64,000 nt of DNA from Saccharum officinarum (Eukaryota > Streptophyta > Magnoliopsida > Poales > Poaceae), in the NCBI GenBank assembly GCA_020631735.1, contig CM036223.1, positions 5,742,191-5,806,190 on the forward strand. Reading direction: 5' to 3'. The notes under the pieces are model-generated. The model did no database searches and was not told the DNA's origin. It saw nothing but the letters and a program-made list of their open reading frames with translations. This document shows positions 57,690 through 64,000 of the stretch, piece by piece (the stretch's first letter is position 1; every line of letters begins with the position of its first letter). The translations under genes were made by a program, and so were the position numbers.

Positions 57690-60653
57690 GTGATGCAGCT
57701 GTTCTAAATGGGTCACTCTCATGGGAGTGTACAATATATGGTTGCACACTGCTTTCAGTGTTACTAGTGATTTCATCAACATGTTCTGGTCCTCCATTAT
57801 TATTGTCAGCAGACAAATTATGGTCTTCATTTTCTGTTGTTCCTACGTCCACTGATGCAGATGTACTGAACTTATCTTCAAACTCACAACACCACAAATC
57901 CTCTGTTTTATCTACATGAGAATGCTTTTCTGCTTTAATCTCATAGTGGCAACAAGATGACTGACAATCGTCATGGAAGATACTTGGCTCTGATGTGTCT
58001 GGACGATTAGGAAAACCATCCACATGTGCCTTGCTTGCAGTTTCATCCATCTCAGGATCTTCCTTGTTTTGCCATGCACACTTGATGGTTCAGTGTCACT
58101 GGATGCTGTTGCTACATCAGTCAGTATGCACCTGGAAACTGATTGATGCTCAATGAGAGGTGATTGCAGCATATGTGAAATGTCACAGAAACTATTTATT
58201 GTTTCCTCGAAATTTATATAGACTATTCTTTCTTCTGCATGATAGGATGCCTCAAAGTTATGCACCCTAATAAGCTCCTCTTCTACCTCCTTGAGCTTTC
58301 CATTTAATCCACTAGCGTCACGGGTTTCTTCTGTCTTCTCTTCCTCCAATTTCTGCAATGATTTCTCCAGCTCATTGTTTTCTAGACACAGCCTTATTTA
58401 TCTGCAGTCTGTGTTGAAATCATGAGTTCCAAATCCACAACTTTGTTAACTAATTCATCAATTTTCTCTGCAATATCTTCCACAGAAAGATCAGAGCTCA
58501 TCTCAAAGTATCCCATGATCTTATCTACCAGTTCCTGTAGTTCAGTTTTCTCCTGCTTCATGGAGAACAATTCATCTTTCCTAGCACTGGCATCATTATT
58601 GACATTCTCATCTGCAGAATTTCCTGAATATGATAGTGATTTACCATGTGCTCTGAAGATACCCTTCAGTTTTTCCCTAGAAAACTCTTTCCGATTCAAT
58701 CATTGCTTGCCTGAAAAATGACTTTTGTTGCTCCTGCATTTTGATAATGGCACCTTCACAAGATTTAAGAGCAGTGGCTGTCATCAAAGCCTGGGCCTCA
58801 TGATCCTCTATCGCTGCACTTTCATTGAACTCATCTTGGAAGTAGCAAACTTCTTCCTGCATTTCATTAATTTGCTTTTCAAGATCCCAGTACTTTGCAA
58901 TTCCACACTCTCATATGAGCTTTTGATGAATTCTTTCTCAGTCTGCAGGACTAATATCTCTTTCTGCAGCCTGCTAATCTCAGCTTGTGCATTATCCTTG
59001 CTGATTGGAGCTGCAGATTTCTTGCATGAATCCTTCAGTCTTGATTTCTCACCATGCTTCTTCTTCATCAGTCCCTCCACCGTTGACTTGTGGATTTTGC
59101 AACGATCAACTGTGGTAAAAGCCTTTGGGAGATTATCATCGTCCTCTTCTAACAGTGAATACTGAATCTGATCAGGGAAGGCAGTTGCAATGGTGTGGTT
59201 TGCTTTGTGTAACTCCCCTGACATATGGTTATAGCGTTCAGAAAGGGCCCTGTATGCCCGGTATGCTTCTTCCACTGAACTGATCACCTCCGGTCGCTGC
59301 TTGTAATACATTTCTGCCCTATTAGCGAAAGAATCAGCTTCCTCCCCAAGGAGGAAGAAAATACACTTGACCCTATCTTCCATATCTGCACGAGTGCACA
59401 TGCATGGAAATCTTTTAACACCCAAAATATAATAATGTTGAACAATGAAAAAGCAAGTGCAATTGGAGACACTGGATATCCACGATCCACAAAGAAAAAA
59501 GAATTCTCAGTCATTGTCTAAATGTATTGGATGGATTGCAAAGTATGTCTTGAAGGGTGTATCAGAGTTCAAAGCAATTGTAAGTGTTAATTGGTTGATA
59601 TGTAACAGAGGTTTCAGTTTGTTCTTTCTCTACTATTACTGTCTTCAATTTTGTGGTCAAATTATTTGCGCAGAATGATATGCAGCGTTTTGATTCGTGA
59701 AAAAACTGTGTTTAAAAAGCGATAGTCATTAGGCAGGTGATCTGGTAGAAACCCAAGTTTAAAAACCAGTGACGAGTAATTTAAAAAGGAAGCATAATTT
59801 CGAACCAAGTTGAGACATTAGATGTTCAGAAAAAAAATTGATCAAATTATTATTTAGATGCATTAGGAAAGATTAAAATTATTATTTTAGGAAACAGGAG
59901 TGGTAAATATGTTAATAAAAAAATTAATGGTGCAAACAAAGAGGTCAACCAAGAAACAAAGTAGGAAATACATATTGAAGGATGTTCCACAATACTCTGT
60001 AAAAATGTGTAGACTTCAAAGCAATTGTAACGGTTATGGGGTTTCAGTTTGTTCTTTCTTTTTGACTGCCTTTAATTTGTGGAAATTCATTTGCAGAAAA
60101 ATGATATACAATCATGACAAACTATAGTGTATATCTCACTACTAGGCCAACCTCAATCGAACTAGAATGAAAAGCATTGTACTTGTTCTGAGTAACCAGA
60201 TATTTCCAAAGTGAATAGTACATCTCTATGCTTAGATGATCCATACATAACTTTGATTGTCACCTGGACTAAGGTTTTTATTGCTAGAAACCAGATGTTC
60301 CTGGTACAATCCTGTACAGACTGCACACCATGTATTTTTCATATATTTGGGATCTTTGCAGGAAACTATCCAAGCTTGGAGGAAGAAAAGAAATAGTTCA
60401 GAGAAATCATCCTATCACTCATTGTAACAAAATGTCTGAAACTAAAGCTGCATATGAAGCAAGGTGCATAGAGTAGCTCAAAAAGGGAAACCGGCAGGAC
60501 CCAGGTGTTATGGCTGAATCAACATGCATGGATGGGATGTGTTCTCAAGAAAGACGAACCTCTGAGGTTGTTGTCGAGCCATTTGGACTGCTTGGTGCGG
60601 ACATGGCTCGTCCACCACCATGAATAGGCATTGCTGGCTTCCCGTTGCAGCAT
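57690..60653 (-). pseudogene. NET2 pseudogene, 3'-truncated and frameshifted
   Basis: Exon 1 (60653-60560) is preserved with two changes in the MLQR-ASNAYSWWW-SH region. Exon 2 starts at 59385 and follows the intact gene until about 58905, where extra bases shift the frame. Further shifts or deletions lie near 58690, 58395 and 58065. Homology stops near residue 590 of the intact protein, so about 485 C-terminal residues are missing. The NAB domain itself is still open, so a short truncated product is conceivable, but the full protein is not. Confidence 0.9.
59530..60115. repeat. Internal duplication in the pseudogene intron
   Basis: A segment near 59530-59690 (AAGCAATTGTAA, GGTTTCAGTTTGTTCTTTCT) recurs in diverged form near 59960-60105. 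The intact NET2 intron has only one copy. Confidence 0.55.
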
Positions 60654-60814
60654 ACTGTTCTTCCTGCCTCCTTCAGCTCAAGAGTTCCTCAGCCGGGTAG
60701 CCCAAGCTCCTCTTCTGTGTATACAAGTTCACCTGCTCTGCACAACAGCACAAGCATGTCTTACTGAACTTTTTCTGAAATGCGCACAGGCTAATCGATC
60801 TGAATACCTCTGTG

Positions 60815-61803
60815 GCTGTATAATATGTGGCTAGAAATTGTGCAGCTGGCCTCAACCATCTCTTTTACTGGTGAGGAGGATACTTTAGTTTGGCAATTTA
60901 ACTCTTCTGGCATTTACTCCTCACAATCTCTATATAGAGTGAAGTTCCACCTAGAGTTCAGTTCTTTTTATGGCTGTTATCTAAAAATAAGACTTTGACT
61001 CGTGACAATTTGAGCAAAAGAAAGAAGTTAGATGATGTGACATGCCTTTTCTGTGCTGAGAATGAATCAGTACACCACCTTTTCTTTGAATGTGCTGTAG
61101 CCAAACAGATGTGGATTTTTGTCTCTGAAGTTTGTGATAGAGATGTTGGTCAAGATTTCTTGTCTATTGGACAATTATGGTTAAGCAATAAGAAATTTTT
61201 AGTATGCACTTCCTTTTGTGCTGCAGCCCTGTGGGGGCTCTGGAAGCTAAGGAATGGCATTTGTTTTCAGGGACAGTCTTGGGTGGATTTGAGGCTCCTG
61301 TTCTTGAGAATTGCAGCTATGCTGCAGACATGGGTTATCCTGTGTCCTCAGGAGAAAAAACAAGAGTTCCTGCTGAGATTGAAGAAGCTGAAGACCATTG
61401 CTACAAATCCAACAAGAATCTATGGCTGAACAAAGTAAGTGACAAAGGAGATGCACTGATGTTCCAGCTGGCACACAACTGGAATGATCAGCCGGTACCA
61501 GAGGAAGCGAAGAGGAAGCTTTCAGAGAATCCTAAAGCAATTGATGGGAAGAAGGAGAGATCCTGGGTGATGCTGGTTGACGTCGAGACAAAGAAAAAGT
61601 GATGAGCTCCATCTAGCTGATGGTTTTTGAGAGTTTTGCATCAGTTTTTTAGCTTTCTTAGTACTTCTTTCAGTTGTTCTGTCGTAAACTTGAGGGTGTT
61701 TTCCCTGAGACTGTATGGGCAGGTGTATCCCACCTGAATGCTGTAAACCTGATGGTGTCTATGCTGATGCTAAGACAGGGGCGTGGCCCTATAATTCTAA
61801 AAA
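60815..61803 (+). mobile_element. 5'-truncated LINE (L1-type) with zf-RVT domain
   Basis: A 17-bp direct repeat ATCTGAATACCTCTGTG flanks it (60798-60814 and 61804-61820), and it ends in a short A run. The coding remnant reads WQFNSSGIYSSQSLYRV, a frameshift, then RVQFFLWLLSKNKTLTRDNL and a zinc-binding segment with CLFC and HHLFFEC (frame 60995-61429). This is the C-terminal zf-RVT region of plant LINE reverse transcriptases. The insertion lies about 145 bp upstream of the pseudogene start codon. Confidence 0.88.
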
Positions 61804-62341
61804 ATCTGAATACCTCTGTGATCTTGGTGGCCCTTGATCGTTAGGTCCTTCTTGGCAGGACAAAGAAAAATGGTGATATATCAGAACTCATTAAGAAAGC
61901 GAGGCTGGAAAGAATGCCATGAATCAATGTCCGGTGCCTGCATCTGCTGTTGATGATGAACCATCTCTAAACCAGACGAGGAACGTAGATTCTGTGCTTA
62001 GTTGTCAGCACACGAGAGTCATCGGTAGGTGGTAGTGGTGAAGAAGTGGTGGTGGGACTCAGGAGTAGTAGTCACTGAACGGTGGGCCCGTTGGCTTTGT
62101 GAGCTCGTCATTAGTCACTGCATCGGCTGGTGTTGGGCAGCACGTCGGCGTGTTGATTGGCTCATGAAATTCGGATGCGAAGGAGGCATGCTTTATACCT
62201 GTCTGCATTTCTGAAGAAATTAAAAGAAAGGAAATGAAAAGAAAAATAAAAGACAAATGTATGGTTATTCTGAACTGCGGAGGCATAGGCGCCAGGTAGC
62301 GCTTCCATTCTGTAAAATAAACACGCTCGTTAAATCTAATG

Positions 62342-62720
62342 ACTTCAGGAGTTCAGGACCCATGTGCAGGATGCATATGTGGCACATGCCCTTGAGAGCA
62401 AAATAAACATTACCAATGGTTTTGTGGTACATCTAGTTCAATCCTGTGCTGAATGTTGCGCACCCAGCTTCTTGTAAACCGAGAGCTTACGGCTCGTGCA
62501 GAAAGCCCCAGATCTATCTGTTCCAACAGAAACGTGGCACATCAGAGTTTATATCAAATTCACAAAGCTCCAGTTTTTCCCTCGCCAGATTTTGTGTTGG
62601 ATTCTTGGTTGTGGTTGGGTTGTTCCTTTTTCATAAATTTTGGAGTAAATTTAGAGGATCCAACAGGCTGCAGGTCATGGCGGCCCTGGCACACCGCACG
62701 CACAATGGTTATGTTTTTGC
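62342..62720. other. Unassigned DNA
   Basis: Sequence past the end of segmental duplication B. Overlapping open frames exist on the + strand but resemble no protein family I know. Confidence 0.35.
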
Positions 62721-62785
62721 TTACGGAAGGGCTAGCGTCCGGATGTATGGCCGCAGGACTCGTTCGGACGCTGCTCCCGCACATG

Positions 62786-62890
62786 CACCCATCCCACGCC
62801 ACCTTACGCCCACATCGCATCCCATCCCACGTCCCCGTGCCCGCATCCCATCCCATGCCACCCGTGCCCCACGTCCCATCCCATGCCAGC
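62786..62890. repeat. CCCATCCCA-rich low-complexity tract
   Basis: CATCCCATCCCA and CCCACG variants repeat over about 100 bp. Open frames through it on both strands are compositional artefacts. Confidence 0.6.
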
Positions 62891-63039
62891 GTCTGCATCC
62901 GAACGCAGCAAACTTGATAACCCCCACTCCAACGCCAACGCCGAGGCGAGATGAAGAGAAGGGAAGGAAGGGGAGGGAGAGGAGAGGGCGAGGCACTCCT
63001 CACGAGCTAGGTGCCGAAGCCCTGCGGTAGGCCGTTGTC

Positions 63040-63865
63040 CACCAGCTACTAGCGCTATTGGAACATGTGCAACACCCGATCTACTTTTAAAACATCCAGA
63101 TGCAACACTTGCAACATACGTATAAAGAAGATGAAACATTTAAAATATGCGTCTGAAATACTTGCAAAAATATCCGAAAACACATGAAAAGCCATTGTAA
63201 AACATATGCAACATTCAGATAAAACACTTGCAGCATAGTGTGAAATATATACAACATCCAAATAAACACACTTGCAATATACGTCTAGAAAAACAGATGA
63301 AATATTGGGAACAGAAGCTTGCAACAACATACGTGTACAACCATTGAAACATATGGACCATCTAGATCTACCTTTGCAACATCCATATAAAACATATGCA
63401 ACATACCTATGAATCATCTAAAATATTTGAAACATAAGGCTTACAACATATGTTTTTCACCCTTCTTCCATACGACACAGCGTAGAACGAGAGAACGACC
63501 AGTTCCGGCCAGTCGACGGCCGAGGATGGTGGCGTGCACCTAGCCTGGGCTTGTCTAGTAACGGCCACCTCTCCTAGCTGCCTGGCCCTGGGCGCGGCAG
63601 AGGACAGGCATGGCGCGACGGGGGACGGAGGGGCGTCGTGGGGGATGGGGTGCGCCACGGGGGATGGTGGCGGTGGCGCCCCGGAGTGGGCCACGACGCG
63701 AGATGGAGGCGCCACGGGGATGTCGGCGGCGTGGCGGAGTGGGGCGGGCGGACGGCCGCATGACAGACGAGCACAGAGTGGGGAGATGAGCGCAGAGTGG
63801 GGAGATGAGCGTAAAGTGGGGAGATTTGATTTTTTTCAAGTCTAGGCGGACGGACACCTGAGCGG
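63040..63865. repeat. Dispersed GCAACAT-rich repeat, copy 2
   Basis: It has the same layout as 44100-44900: about 400 bp of GAAACATTTGCAACATA variants, then a GC-rich segment. At 63776-63830 a GGGGAGATGAGCG(C/T)A(G/A)AGT phrase is repeated in tandem. Class undetermined. Confidence 0.6.
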
Positions 63866-64000
63866 GAGCATTATTGTTTTGCTTATCAGCATAAGGCGGC
63901 TAAGTGTTGAAAACTTGAATTTATCCCCCTTAAAAATCATATCTATAACCTCCCAATTTTAAAGATCACCATCTATAGGTGAGATTGTATTGAAGAAAAT
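63866..64000. other. Window edge, nothing recognised
   Basis: AT-rich sequence running to the end of the window. No feature can be supported. Confidence 0.4.

Larger units (their letters stand above)
57541..62341. repeat. Segmental duplication, copy B (contains NET2 pseudogene)
   Basis: It matches copy A over the 3' flank, the 5' half of NET2, intron 1, exon 1 and the upstream region. The 3' half of exon 2 is deleted at about 57690. A LINE (60815-61803) is specific to this copy. Tandem direction is the same as copy A. Confidence 0.85.

Noticed and set aside
62446..63030. 194-codon frame rich in Pro, His and Arg
   Set aside because: Much of it translates the CCCATCCCA low-complexity tract; frames are open on both strands for compositional reasons.

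Overview
The window is plant nuclear DNA, almost certainly from a panicoid grass, probably Andropogoneae (sorghum, sugarcane or Miscanthus type). The evidence is nested LTR retrotransposons with exact target-site duplications, CACTA elements with TTTGCCGAGTG subterminal motifs, Tourist-like MITEs, a decayed Helitron, and a two-exon NETWORKED-2 (NET2) gene. Nothing looks prokaryotic. All calls come from reading the sequence; no search was run.

Region 1-4791 is intergenic DNA with a MITE (949-1303), a complete non-autonomous CACTA element (1492-3104, TSD AAT), a possible short gene start on the + strand (3696-4329) and a Tourist-like MITE inside its intron. Region 4792-20787 is one Reina-like Ty3/gypsy chromovirus on the minus strand (TSD GTATC). 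Its protease region is split by a second insertion, a Ty1/copia-type element at 8040-18325 (TSD GGGTC) that carries a long gag with four CCHC knuckles but no pol. LTR divergence fits the nesting: about 1.6% in the outer element and about 0.6% in the inner one.

Region 20788-24091 is host or unknown DNA with possible minus-strand exon remnants and a 68-bp tandem duplication. A 2.85-kb solo LTR follows (24092-26942, TSD CTTGT), then unassigned DNA, then a 1.5-kb gypsy LTR plus leader (27892-29452). That leader is interrupted by a very young, coding-free large retrotransposon derivative (29453-39978, TSD GTAGG) with 4.06-kb LTRs differing by about five substitutions and two indels.

Region 39984-46900 holds a MITE, a (GAAAT)n microsatellite, a right-truncated CACTA element with a tRNA-like segment, a dispersed GCAACAT-rich repeat and a LINE-like insertion (45612-46683, 13-bp TSD). 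The one intact host gene is NET2 (46902-50928, minus, two exons, 1077 residues). Its locus was duplicated: 57541-62341 holds a broken NET2 pseudogene lacking its 3' half, and a 5'-truncated LINE with a 17-bp TSD has inserted upstream of it. Between the copies lie two related MITEs, a Helitron (54581-56449) and a small alanine-rich reading frame with a 1-bp frameshift. The window ends in a second GCAACAT-rich repeat. I found no undescribed defence-like or enzymatic system. The most unusual items are the coding-free LARD with a GC-rich insert in its LTRs, the gag-only copia element, and the Pol III-box-like segments inside two different CACTA elements.
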